Notes: generated from the sequence alone by a model not told the origin. DNA of 64,000 nt from Lunularia cruciata (GCA_948567375.1 OX419758.1:47621001-47685000), one strand, 5' to 3'. Counted from the first letter of the stretch, positions 20,901 to 32,321 are shown. Numbers and translations: made by a program.

Positions 20901-21200
20901 TTGGATGATCAAGCTAAATTTGGACAATGAGCTCTCCATACGTGATGTATTGTGTAGAACCAACCCTTAGAGATGTTTGGATATAAAATGGACACCTTTC
21001 CATATTGGTGTTTTGTAGGTCTTGAGCGACTATAGCCCTCCCCAACATAAAGGGTTATGCACCAGAGTCTAATAAGACCCTTTGTGGTGTATAGATCTTC
21101 ACTAAAGGTCTCACCAAATCAAAAATCCTACTTTAGTTATCCAATAGGACAAATCTAGGTGTGAACTAAGTTTTCTCAAAGGCAAGTCTAGTTGGTAACT
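20901..21200 (-). pseudogene. Aspartic protease of the minus-strand gypsy element
   Basis: At 21078-21058 the minus strand reads V-L-L-D-S-G-A, the canonical retroviral protease active site. It is followed by one stop, then PFMLGRAIVAQDLQ, CPFYIQTSLRVG, and farther on VVTVAKSYDMLVSGRVLYLM-like and SYRPGW blocks (to about 20760). Unlike elements A, B and C, the catalytic D-S-G here is unchanged. The order on the minus strand is gag (right), protease, methyltransferase-like region (left). Confidence 0.68.
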
Positions 21201-22013
21201 CCTCCAACCTAACTATTGCTATGTGCCATAAACCATTAGTTGTTGAGCAGATCTCATGCTCCTCAACCAAGGTAACTCCACTATCAAACACTTTTGCTCT
21301 AGAAGCAAGAACCACATCATCAGCTCTTATAAAGTGTGGTAGTCAATCAGAACATTGGAGTTGGGTCAACTTCCAACATAAACATATCATTGGTTGAGAA
21401 TAAAGGGAAGCACATAATCAACTAAGCCCATCCTAATGTCATGCTAGACTCAATTTGTGTACTAGCAGGTGGCTTCTTAACATCTAGTCCATCATGCACT
21501 CCATCACCACCTACTACAACTATACTAGGATATCTAGGAGCCATGGATATCATCTATAATGCCTCAAAAGTGTAAAAGACTAGGGAAGTCTGACTTGTTT
21601 ACCAACCTCTTCTCTTTGTAGGTCCAACTCTGTTGATGCTCCTTTAGGCTCTAGAGCACATTTTGGACTCCTAGTCACTATGGTAGATGCATTTACTTGT
21701 GCTACTCCACACATAAAGTCCAACACATCTCTATCACCAACATAAGAGGTGGAAGCCTCAACACCCGGATCTGATCTCCTGTGAGCTATGGCTTTGCTAG
21801 CCAATCTCTGCTCCAACTGCTCAATCTGAGTAGCTATGGTTGTATCAAAAGCAAGGGCAAGAACTACGCTCCTACCAAGTATGGGTCCTCTACCACCACA
21901 TTGTCCTCCATGACCTAAAGCTCCTCTACTAGTTCGGATGAAGGTCAAAGCATCAATCACTAATGTGACTAAATCCATGGCAATGGTCACATTGTCTTTA
22001 TCCTTTTTGTGAT
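21201..22013 (-). pseudogene. gag C-terminal region of the minus-strand element
   Basis: The frame from 22013 to 21580 begins YYNHKKDKDNVTIAMDL, which looks like a zinc knuckle (CYNCxKxGHxxxxC) whose cysteines have decayed to Tyr or His. A spacer with IEQLEQRLASKAIAHRR and EASTSYVGD follows. It lies between the capsid-like part (22604-23247) and the protease and is interrupted by the solo LTR at 22014-22603. No intact product. Confidence 0.5.
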
Positions 22014-22603
22014 TGTAATACTCCAAGGAAAAGAGAACTCTCTAAGAGATAAGAGAGGAAACACCAACTTCACACTCAATACTCTAATGCCCCAAAGGAG
22101 CACCTTCTCTCTATTATATAGCAAGATCTCCTCAAAGGAAGCTCCACCCTTGGATCAAATACATGGATTGGTGACCTGTCCATGACCTCCACCCTTAGAT
22201 TAGTTGCTTGGGTAGGTGACATGTCAATCCTTGTCCTATCTAGTTAGTCAAATAGGTTTGACTAGAGGTAATCTTTAAGGAATATTCCTATAGGGAGCTC
22301 ACAATCAAGTGGGTGAGGTATCATTGGAGAGCTCTCAATGAGATGGATCATAAGGAGGAGAAGATAATCCTTGCTCCTCAAAGGGGAGAAATCTTTTCAT
22401 TTTCAAGGCCTAATTCATCCGTTTAGGTCCCTAAAATTGGCTCTAAAGTTTTTAGGCTATTTTTGGTTTTTGCCCTATTAGAAGAAGTACTCTTTTGGTG
22501 ACACCTTTATGTGTTCTACCTAGCTCATTGTACACAATATCCTTTTGGATGTTACCAAGCCAATTTTTACCTCTAGATATTATGTCTAGCTATTGGTATT
22601 ACA
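22014..22603 (-). mobile_element. Solo LTR (short-LTR subfamily), minus strand
   Basis: On the plus strand it starts TGTAATAC and ends GTATTACA, perfect inverted ends. Flanks are GTGAT (22009-22013) and ATGAT (22604-22608), 4 of 5 matching. It aligns in reverse with the LTRs of element A and lacks the long-LTR duplication; 590 bp. It lies within the gag of the minus-strand element. Confidence 0.88.
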
Positions 22604-23247
22604 ATGATACACCATAGGTATCATGTCCATTGCCTTGAGTGCACTCTCTCTTGTGGTGAGTTCTACCATAATTCCAAAAAGAAACACCATCACTCATTGG
22701 TTGCTACCCTAAAAATGAAGGTAAGGGTCTAGTTGCATTAGGCTCTCCACTTGCTCTATAAGATCTGGCCTATCCATTCTACCATCAAAAGCCAACATGG
22801 TGTGATGCACTTTGTTGCACACTAGAAGAAGTAACAACTATAGATAAGGTTTCCCTACCAAATCTAAATATCACCACTCTCTCCTCCACCATGTTGAGCT
22901 CAATATGCTTAGCTAAACTAAAGCCCATTGTCAAAGTAGGTGAGGTAGCTTGTAACAACATAGAATCACATACTCTATGCCACACCTTCTTGTCCAAGAA
23001 CCCATACCAAAATTGGACTGCTTGACCTCAATAACTCCCTTAATGAAACTGATAAGCCATCTCATGCAAGTGTATGCCTTATGTGAACTCTCTCTAGTCT
23101 TCCATTGGAACTCCTACAAGCTCCTCAACTTGTCAATTTTCACTCCTTGGTAGCTCTATCTCAAGCATTGGAAGAACTCCACCATGAGGTTAAACCGTGG
23201 TATTGCATCACTTTCTGTAGTGGTACCCCCACTCATAATAGCACCAT
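22604..23247 (-). pseudogene. gag capsid part of the minus-strand element
   Basis: The minus-strand frame at 22997-22785 (MDKKVWHRVCDSMLL...LAKHIELNMVEERVV) and flanking broken frames match, at nucleotide level, the second copy at 30750-31065. The shared landmark is 'catctcatgcaagtgtat' (23056-23073 and 30913-30930). It ends at 23247, where element H is inserted, and resumes at 26083. Confidence 0.55.
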
Positions 23248-24000
23248 TGTGACAACCTGGCAAATATCACTTTTGTGGTAATCAGGTAAGTAAAGTTTGT
23301 TCCCACAGAGATACTAGTCAGAATTGGTCAAATACAAAGCAAAGTAACAATTTCAGTTCTTCTTGGTTGCATCTTTAATCTCTCAGGTAGAAAACACACC
23401 CAAAAGAGAGTAACAAGCACTGACTTGTAGTCTTGTCACAACAATTTGTCACCCATAATCACAACTACAAATCTTTCCAAACAATCTTGATTGTGATGAT
23501 TCTCCCAAAAATGGCACTTCACTACAAAACGACTGCCCTCCACTGAAGGCACAACTTCCTTGATTGAAATTCTTTCACATCAACATTGTGCTGCACTCAC
23601 AACTACAGAATACTACCAACACTATAATTCTTCTAAGATCCACCAAGGCATTGCTCCAATTGCACTTCACACAGGATCAAACACACAGAATGAAGATCAA
23701 GGCTATGGAATTCAACATCCAACATGTACATTGACTTGCACTTCAAAATTCTCCACACACTTACAAACACACATACAACATTGATACTCGAAATCAAGCT
23801 TAAGCAACGAGCACTGAAACTAGCACTTTGCTTTATCTATTCTCAGAAATAATTAATACTAAACAACATAGATTGCAAATGTCACCTTTAAATAGGCATA
23901 GCACTTCAACAGTTATCTAACAACTATACCGTTCAACAACAACTCTTCCTACCTACAAATCCGAAATGACAATGCACCTCTTCATAGCTCAAAATTGTTA

Positions 24001-25390
24001 CTAATCCGATCCGATGTCTTCTTCTTCCTCAGCTTCCAAACCCGATCCCAAAGTAACCTCACATACTACTCTATCCTTGGGTTTCACAAATACTAATTCT
24101 TCTATCAATTCTAACACTTCTTCTTCCTGATCTTCAATTCCCTTCATAGTTAACCTTCCTAAATCTTTCTTCCCTGACCCACTCTTCTCTAATATCTCCA
24201 ATGGTAACTCCAAGGATATTGTACTCCTATCTCATTGACTTTGGGCTTTGCTCTTTCATCCTTTTGAAGTTTATCTATCTCTAACTTAACTAAATCTAAT
24301 CTAATTGTGATATTGTCTTCCACTTCTAATATCTTCCTATCTACATGAGTTTTTAGACTAATCAGCAAAGTGTTCAAATCCTTATCCTTTGCATTTCTCC
24401 TCCTCGTCTCTTGCACCAACAACCTTAACTTGTGTAATCTCATTTCTTCAATCTGCACATTGGCTTCTATACTCAACATTGCATTCATCTTTATTACAAT
24501 CTCTTTCAATGGCTCAAACCTCATCCTTCTTTCCCATTCTCAATCCACCTGCCAATCATCCCTATACATTGCAAGTTTTGCCTCAAATTTGGCTTTCACC
24601 GTCTCCTTCTCCTTCTCCTTTTAAACAATCTTTTCTTCCAGATTACAAAGTAATGCCCTCTTCCTCTCTTCCTCTCTTTATCTCACTATCAGCTCTCTTT
24701 GCCAAAGTTGCTTCCTCTCTTCTACACTCTCCATCACTCTATTGAGCTCTTGCTCCTTCTCTGCTACTCTTGCCGTAGCATGGATGATTTCTAACCATGA
24801 ATAAGCAAATTGCTATTTCAAGATTTCATATTCAGCTATATGTCTTTCCCTTGCTAGGAAATTTTGCTCTATTACTCGCTCTTTACTTCCCACTTCCTTC
24901 TTTAGATTCTCAATTACTTGGTTTTGTACTACTGCATCTACTCGTAGTACCTCCTTCTGCTCCTCTCCTTGGGTTATGATTTTCTTCAACTCTGAGTTCT
25001 CTTCTTCTAACTTTGCCAATACCTGCAACACAGTCTTTACCTCCAAACATTCTGACTGCATTTCTCTCTTCTTCTCCTCTTACTTCATTAACAACGGGCA
25101 TACAACCTCCCATAGATATTCTACTCATTTGCTCTGATTTACCTTGGCTTGCGGAATTTTCTCTTTCTTCACTTCTCCTTCACTTGACACTCTTCTTCTC
25201 AACCGCAGTCGCCTTATTGGGATGGATTCTTTGCTCCCCAAACTTCCACTCTCCTCTTCTCTTCTTCTACTTGGTCCCGCCTCACACATTGCATTCCTTT
25301 TGTAATAGACACCTCTTTGAATGGTCACCTTCTTCTTCTCCTTCTCTAGAACTTTGTCTTCTTGTCTCGGGTTACCTTCTTCTGCCATCT
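24001..25390 (-). pseudogene. Broken coiled-coil protein frame of element H
   Basis: Minus-strand pieces in order: 25388-25125 (MAEEGNPRQEDK, basic and Glu-rich), 25128-24813 over two frames (VLQVLAKLEEENSELKKII, VIENLKKEV), 24524-24189 (IVIKMNAMLSIEANVQ, LVKLEIDKLQK) and 24213-24001 (EEEVLELIEELV, acidic). Heptad-like spacing of Leu/Ile/Val among Glu and Lys suggests a long coiled coil of about 400 residues before decay. It could be the Gag-like protein of a non-autonomous element; I do not recognise the family. Confidence 0.5.
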
Positions 25391-25477
25391 CAAATTTTCA
25401 TTCTTTCTCCTCTAGTACTGGCAACATCTCCACTCCATCTTCACTCTTGCTACTTGCTTCACCACTCTACAACATGA

Positions 25478-25519
25478 GTTCAGGTTCTTCCTCCTTCTCC
25501 AAGGAGGAAGAACCTGAAC
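25478..25519. repeat. Perfect 19-bp hairpin with 4-base loop
   Basis: Left arm 25478-25496 and right arm 25501-25519 are exact reverse complements; the loop is CTCC. It is next to the larger inverted repeat of element H, just upstream (minus strand) of the coiled-coil frame. Confidence 0.97.
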
Positions 25520-25523
25520 ACTA

Positions 25524-25926
25524 TTGGACCTTTCAGCATTCAACCCGAAGTAAGGAGACTCCAACTTGGGGGTGCTCAACCCAAAGCGAGGATAGTGTAA
25601 CAACTTTCCTATAGGGTTGAATATTCAAGAAGGTACCGCACATAAAAATGGTTGGCCTATGGGCAGGAGAAAATTGACAATGATAGAAGCATGTAGGAGG
25701 TGTGATTTCTTGGTAGAAATTCAAAGTAAAGAAAGACAGAGGAAGCGTGCCACTATAAGATTTAGGATAGAGACAAAGAGATGACATTTAATTTTCCATC
25801 GCCATTATGTGCGGTACCTTCTTGAATGTTCAACCTCACAGGAAAGTTGTTACACTATCTTTGCATTGGGTTGAGTACTCCCGAGTTGAAGTCTCCTTAC
25901 TTCTGGTTGAATGCTGACAAGTCCAA
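25524..25926. repeat. Large inverted repeat, ~119-bp arms
   Basis: Arms 25524-25642 and 25808-25926 are reverse complements at roughly 85-90% by eye, with a 165-bp spacer. The outer parts contain 'gcattcaacc'/'ggttgaatgc' and the inner ends 'ggtaccgcaca'/'tgtgcggtacc'. It lies in the 5' part of element H on the minus strand, so an H transcript would fold into a long hairpin. Confidence 0.88.
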
Positions 25927-26082
25927 TCCAAGTACTTTTTCTTCTAACACAAAGTCACTTTACCTTGGGTTACAACTCAAAGACACCATTCTTTGCCTTC
26001 TGATGCCATACAAGCACAATACGACTTCATTTGTACACTTCTTCTTCAAAAATAAGAAAAAAACAAAAATGTGGGTACCACA

Positions 26083-27200
26083 ACCATCTCCAACTAGTGC
26101 ACCTCCACTAGATACACCAATGCTACTACAACTAGAACTCATTGGTATTGTCAATCTACCCTTAGCAACCAAGCTTGAAGTGATGGAGATGTGATTTGAA
26201 GACCAATGCTATCTCCATAGCTTCATCTCCTCCAAGTGAGCTCTCTTGAACTCATGATAATCATCTATCAATGGACCTTTCAAGTGCTAAAACAACCCTT
26301 CGATGCCATGAAGGGTGTGAACAAAGTCAAGTTCCACATTTACTACAAATCATACCAACTATCAAAATCCTAGATGAAGTCATTCAACTCAATAGTACCC
26401 ACTATACTAGAGTAGTACTTGAAGCCTTTGGAGCCCCATAAATCTCATCCATATCCCACAACAGTGTTGTGGACACACCATGTGCACTCTCAATTGAATC
26501 ACTTCCTAAATCAAAATCAAAATCAAATCAATCTCTTCCCTCATAGAGACTTGAGATAGAGGCTAGTACCAAGTGCCACTCCATGTAAACCCACTATGTA
26601 CTACAATGACATCTCTTCTAAAATCTCCAAAGAACTTTTTAATGACAATTTTACTCAAACCGCAACCGTAACTACCACAAGTACCACACCAAGGATCACC
26701 ACCAACTAAACACCACTCACTAATGTACCTCTAATTGCAACACTACTCTTGTAGAAAGGATGACATATAACCTACCATCACAACATGCACTCTTATATTC
26801 TATAGGTCTTCACTTCCTACCTCACCGGAAAGAAGCATAGGTAGTCTGACTAGTCATCACTCTAGCCTCACTACCAAGAGCACACTAGAGCACCAACGCT
26901 CTAAAGTCAAGGCACCTCACAAAAACATGGTGCACAGACAAGAAGTAGAAAATGGAGGAGGTCCAATCATAAGAAGTCTAAACAAAACACTCCATCTCAT
27001 AAATCAACAGTGGATATCATTTGGCATTTGATATAATATGAATGTCTATCTGCTCCTAAGTTACAAGGATCACCAAGGATAGGATCAAATTGTCTCCCCT
27101 AACCAAAGCTACATGTGTATCAATATCATTAGACTAGTCATTTAGACAGCAAGTGAAGGTGGACTTGTTTGCTAGGTACACGTCCAAGAACTAAGATCTA
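26083..27200 (-). pseudogene. gag N-terminal part of the minus-strand element, right of element H
   Basis: The sequence after the duplicated ACCAT aligns with 31080-31871 (second gag copy); shared blocks include 'gatgtgatttgaagacca', 'ttgaactcatgataatca' and 'atgaagggtgtgaacaaa'. The minus-strand frames are short and broken. Positions beyond about 26950 lose clear similarity and are taken as leader or LTR of this element, unresolved. Confidence 0.5.
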
Positions 27201-28839
27201 GATCAAACTCTATTGCACATAATCTAGAAGGGTGTGCAGATTTTGCCAAACAATGACCCAAAACTACCAAACACTCAACTAAATTGGCTAGCCTCACACC
27301 AAAAAGTTAGCTTGTTGGTTCTTCTAGGCCTTCATAGCCTCTCTAGCCTTATGCTTTTAAATGCCAAAATGAGGCCTTTCTTCTTGCAAATTCAAACCCT
27401 CTCTAAATTTGGCCAAGTTTCACCAACTCAAGCATTAGCTAGGGCAATTTGAGCAACCTCCAACTTTGGACAACTTCCACCAACTCAACCTCTTAATTTG
27501 GATACCCTATTTGAATCTAACACACCTCCTCTATAGTTGACTAACCACCAACTCCTTTGGTAACTATCAACTTGAGCCAGATTGAAAGGATTTGGATCTC
27601 CAAATTCCTAATTTCAGTGAATTTGTCCTCAAGCCACTTCCAATTTTGCATTTTGGGCTTAATTTGCACTAAACTAACACTAATTTCACCTGCTTGGGCT
27701 CAAATTGAACATCCGCTATCTCAAATTTACTCAACTCTTAGAAATTTGGCTAACACTTTTGCACAACATCTACTCCATTTCCAAATCTGCATCAACATGA
27801 ATAGAGCTTCCACACACAATCACTTTGAGAGAAATTTCTAATCACAATTGAATGTACTAATGATCAACCCGACTTGGAGATACCACCAACACCTTCAGTT
27901 CTTGCACTCAATTTTTCCTTTACTCTCACTTCTCTCATAATCATTATTCCTTTCAAATTACATCAAATCTATCTATACTTGATCTTGCACTCAACAATCT
28001 ACCAAAAATAGTGCATTGATTACAATCAAGCCACACCCACTCTATCTAAGAGACTCCAAGTGATGCTCAATGGCCTTTGTCCACCATAACCAAGAATTGA
28101 AAGGCTCAACATCAAAGAAGTGAACTTTCTAGATCTACACTTCAAAAGTATACTTCTCTACTTGACCTATGTCTCCAATCCTAACTACGCCACTAATGGC
28201 ACATCTGATGGTGTGAATGGTGCAAGTGACAATGGGTCTTCCCATGTGATCAATAGACCTAACATGAAATCCAAATGCTAATAAGTAGTCCATGAGTAAC
28301 TACCAAACTAACTATGACTACCAACACTAGCAACATTGCCACGCCAATGTTTGAGCAAAATAGCTTCAGCATTACAAATGTTGTGACAAAGATTTAAGTA
28401 GTACTTCCTACAATGATTGAAAAGGATGGTGAAGGATATGAGTTTATCAAGATTTTACTTCTTAAGATCTACATTATATATCAAACAATATTATTTGACT
28501 TATTGTAGCATGTTGACCTATACATTGCTCATTGCTATCCACATGGTTGGGGAAGCTATATCTTCCTCCCAAAGAGAGCTTGCTTTTGTCATCCTTTGGA
28601 CTTCTTCCTACTCCAAAGATTCTAACTACAAAGATCTCCAACTAAGAAGGGTCTTTCATGGAAGGGTCTTTGGCACTAACCTATCATAAAGAAGTTCCTT
28701 CACCTCTAGCTTTACTAAGGAGAAAATCTACTCTCATCTTATATTATATCTACATTTTTAATTATAATAATCTATTTCTAATATTAAAGTGTCATAGGAT
28801 TTTATGATTTTCTATCTACATGCTCTTTAAACTTGAAAG
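27201..28839. other. No recognisable feature
   Basis: AT-rich sequence without a frame, LTR end or RNA gene that I can support. Given its place it may hold the 5' LTR or leader of the minus-strand element, but I could not find TG...CA ends or a target duplication for the whole element. Confidence 0.4.
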
Positions 28840-29790
28840 CTAATATATCTATCTTTAGGTCTTTGTAGGTCTTCCCTTTTAGCATTTGTACTTAGCTTGA
28901 GCATGTGTAGCTTCATCTTTGTCATTTTGCTTATATTTCTTCATCCTTGATTGTCACCAATTGGTCTCAAAGATCTTCTAGTTCCTTAGTAATTCTAACC
29001 ATAGACTCCTTTAGTTCCTTAGTAATTCTAACCATAGCCTCCTTCAACTGGTTGTAAACTCTTTGTACTTCATTTACAATATCATCCATCATCATGGCTC
29101 TAGTTACAACTTGGTCTTCCTTTTCCTTTTGAAGCTCTTCTTGTAGGGCTTCCAACCAAAGACTAGTTTTTGTTTGATACTCTTCAAATTGTAAGGTGGT
29201 CTATTTTGTATGTTTTACCTCCCTCTCTTATTTAAGGTGAAGACATCTACACTCTTGTCCCACAATTTTGCTTCAAGCTATGTCTATCAAACATTGTTGG
29301 CAATCAAAAAGAGCACCTATGTCTTCTTCTTGTCTTTAGATGTCTTCATCTTGATCCTTCTTTGCATTTTCCAATGAAATATTAAGTCATTACCATAAAG
29401 CTCTTTGAAAGCAAAATGTATTCATTCAGTCTGGACCAATCTTCTTGGAATTGTAGAAGAATCACTTGCAAGTAAGTAAGTAAGGATCTAAAAAAATTAA
29501 TTAAGAAGGTAGAACCATCATAATGATATAATTGATTTTGCATCATGTATTACAACTTCTTCATGTATTACTCCTCAAAGGACATCCTCTCCTTGGATGT
29601 CAATCTCTCTTCTTCCTTGGCTGATCCTTCTTTGGTTGTATTCACCTCTGACTCTGAAGGTGATCTTGGCTACACAAGAGTGATAGGTTCTTCCTTGCTC
29701 TAAAGATCTTCTTGATCTTCATTTTGGTGACTTGGCTCACCTTATGGAGCAAAATCCCCTCCTCCTTGTTTAATTAAAGGTTTGGAGCAA
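28840..29790 (-). pseudogene. Coiled-coil frame fragment related to element H
   Basis: The minus-strand frame at 29155-28967 reads MEALQEELQKEKEDQVV, VYNQLKEAMVRITKEL, with two consecutive near-identical KELKESMVRITKELEDL-type units. The 30-bp direct repeat 'ctcctttagttccttagtaa' produces them. The composition and heptad pattern resemble 24813-25061. The flanking sequence (to 29790) is similarly Glu/Lys-biased on the minus strand but full of stops. Confidence 0.4.
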
Positions 29791-30749
29791 AAATATGTAG
29801 ATCTAAATGTTCGGGTATGCATGTAAGGATTCCAATCATGAACATTTCTTAATTTTGGAGCTTGTACATGAAAACCTACCAGCAAACAATTGTTGTGTGA
29901 TACATTAAAGCCTTGGGTCATAAATTGTACACCTTATTATACAGGTCTTGTTCTTTGCCGGATTAAATATTTGAGGGTCTTGAAGAAGAATTGACTACAA
30001 GAAAGACAAGTTAAAAGATTTTCAAGAATTGTGACTGTTTCAATTGTTTGAGAAGTAAATGGTCAACATTAGTGACTTTTTGGAGCAATTAATTAATATT
30101 TTATTAGATAGTTGATTATAGTCAGGTTTAGAGTTTACTTTTTCAGTCCAATCATTTAAGCTCTATGTTTGATGTATTCTATGTTTAGTTAGAGAAATAG
30201 ATAATAAAGTGAAAGAGAGTTGCTCTTTGTTGCTTATTTAATTATTTTATGAAGATTGCATGTGTTACTTTGGTTTATGAGTAAGGGTGAACTTTGTGGA
30301 TTTTTGAGAATTTTTGAGAGCCTTGTGTGTTTCATCTTTGGTTTCTGTAGTCATTTTTTAGAAGCAATGCCTTGACTAAACTCTTTGAGTGCTATAGTGT
30401 TGAAAGTAACCAAAGGAAGTATATCTAAAGACAAAAAATTTCAACATATGCACTCCTTTGGAGACATGTGCCTTCAAAGGGAAAGGTAGAATAACTGCCT
30501 TTTGAAGGAAGTTGGATTTTCTCAACAAGAAGGACTTACCATCTTCAAGCTGAATCATCAATCTCAAGGTTTAGTTGGAATTTATCCTTTCTGATAGTGA
30601 TTTTTCTTTTATATCTTTTTGTAATGTGCCTTTTTGGTGATATTACATTATTTCTAGATTTCTTTCTACCAAAGAGGTTAAACAAGAAATAGTGAATGAC
30701 TACTTTATGACATTTCCCTTTATATTTTACCAAATCCAAATTATATCTT
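29791..30749. other. Unassigned AT-rich stretch
   Basis: No domain was recognised. The tract 29940-30380 (with 'agagagttgctctttgttgc') has the look of an LTR R-U5 region, but I found no partner copy, terminal repeat or target duplication. Confidence 0.3.
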
Positions 30750-31871
30750 TGTGAAAATGACCTATTACTTACTAAATTGCTGCAATTTGATGGTTAGCAA
30801 GTTGTAACAATAAGATGGCATCCCATGCCTTACATCATAGCTCTTTGTCTATTATCTAATACCAAAACTTGATAGCTTATAGCTTAATCATACTTGGAGT
30901 GAAATTGATCAACCATCTCATGCAAGTGTATACTTTGCATAAGCTTTATTTAGTTTTCTCTTGAATTTATTATAAGATTCTTAGCTTATCATCCACATTC
31001 CTTGATAATTCTACCTCAAGCACTAAAAGTCCTCTACCATAGGGTTAAACCTTGGCACCAACTCTAATTAGGGCACCATCACTAGATGCAATAATGCATC
31101 TAGAACTAAAACTTATGGATATTACTAGTAGACTATTAGAAATTGAGCTTAAGATAATATAGATGTAATTTGAAAACCAATATTGCCTCTATACCCAATT
31201 TTCTTGCTTGAACTTATGATAATCAAACATTTATGGACTTTCCAAGTTCTAGAAAAATCTCTTCCATGCAATGAAAGGTGTGAACAAAATTTAGTTCAAC
31301 ATTTGTGATCTATAGTCCATATTATACTAGAGGAATACTTGGATCCTTTGGATGCCCTATAAGTTGTTTGCATATATCATAACAACATGGCAACATAATA
31401 TGAACTTACTATTGGGTTAGCTTCTATGTCATAAATTAGACCAAAATCAATATCTTCCCTTACTTTTGACTTGAAACTCTAGCTGGATATCATGTGCCAC
31501 TCCACATAAACCCATTGCATATGTTATTAAAAATTTGTATAGGATCTTTAGAGAACTCTATTGTAAAAATTCATCAAAACATAGTAATTGTTATCATCAA
31601 GTGCTACCACACTAATAGTCCAAAAATGTTAACCCCAATAGCAAGTCAAGCCTAAATACCTTTAATTGTGACAACTATACTAAGAGAAATGGCAACCTAT
31701 AATCTTTCATCACAATACATATACTTGTAATACACTCACAATTTGCAATCATCAATTCTAACTCTTAGAGAGAAACATAAGTAGTGTAATTAATTATCAC
31801 TTTTATCACTTTAGCCTCACTATCAAAAGCACATTGGAATAAAAACACTCCATAAATCATGGAATCCCAAA
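30750..31871 (-). pseudogene. Second gag copy of the minus-strand element, without element H
   Basis: It aligns with 22900-23247 and then directly with 26083-26950, showing the pre-insertion state of the H site. Landmarks: 'catctcatgcaagtgtat' (30913), 'accaactctaattagggcacc' region (31066-31095), 'gatgtaatttgaaaacca' (31160). All frames are broken. The right edge is the 5' LTR of element D at 31872. Confidence 0.6.
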
Positions 31872-32321
31872 TATAATAATATGGAATTAGCTAAAGAGTT
31901 AATAGGAGCTAATATGTTAGAAGAATCAATTAATTATAGCTAAAAAGGAAATATTATTAGCATAATCTAAGAATGTTAGGAATATTTTAGAAGCATATAG
32001 GAAGCTCCTTGGTAGAATGTTATAGAAATATCTAGCAAGATTGTTGGCAAAAAACTCCTAAAAGATTTTAGTAACTTATATGCTAAGTAAATAGCTAGCT
32101 TAGCTTACATATCAAGTAGTGGCTAGCTTGGCAAGCACTCCAAGAAAGCTAACTTCTAGAAAGAACCTTCCTTGATAGCTTCTCAAGAGTCTTGTACTCA
32201 ATTTCTTTATAAATACCAAAGCCTAAGCTCATGCTTAGCATTAAGAGTTCCACTCAATGGAGGATTTCCAATGTGATCTTCCATTCTCCTATTTCCCTCC
32301 TCAATTTTTTACATTTTTACA
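31872..32321 (+). repeat. 5' LTR of element D (diverged relative of C)
   Basis: It starts TATAATAATATGG (C's 5' LTR: TATAATAGTATGG) and ends TTTTTACA, followed by a primer-binding-site relic TGGTATTAAACTAG at 32323. 'ctttataaataccaaagcc' (32210) matches the same block in both C LTRs. About 450 bp, with clearly more changes than between the two C LTRs, so D is older. Confidence 0.8.

Larger units (their letters stand above)
23248..26082 (-). mobile_element. Element H: 2.8-kb insertion with TG...CA ends and coiled-coil reading frame
   Basis: Flanked by ACCAT at 23243-23247 and ACCAT at 26083-26087, a perfect 5-bp duplication. The ends are TGTGACAACC and GGGTACCACA. Removing it rejoins gag sequence that is continuous in the second copy (31060-31100). 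The only coding material is a broken coiled-coil frame on the minus strand. There is no reverse transcriptase, integrase or protease. I could not find a direct LTR pair, so it may be a non-autonomous LTR element with diverged or lost LTRs. Related fragments occur at 28840-29790, 39010-39994, 46681-47340 and 50241-52080. Confidence 0.7.

Noticed and set aside
24370-25614. Overlapping plus-strand reading frames rich in Ser, Leu and Phe that could look like membrane proteins
   Set aside because: They are the complement of the Glu/Lys-rich coiled-coil frame on the minus strand; the T/C-rich plus strand simply lacks stops.
26060-26082. Primer-binding site at the right end of element H (minus strand TGGTACCCACA)
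   Set aside because: Only the first six bases resemble the initiator tRNA-Met complement; it fits better as the element terminus.
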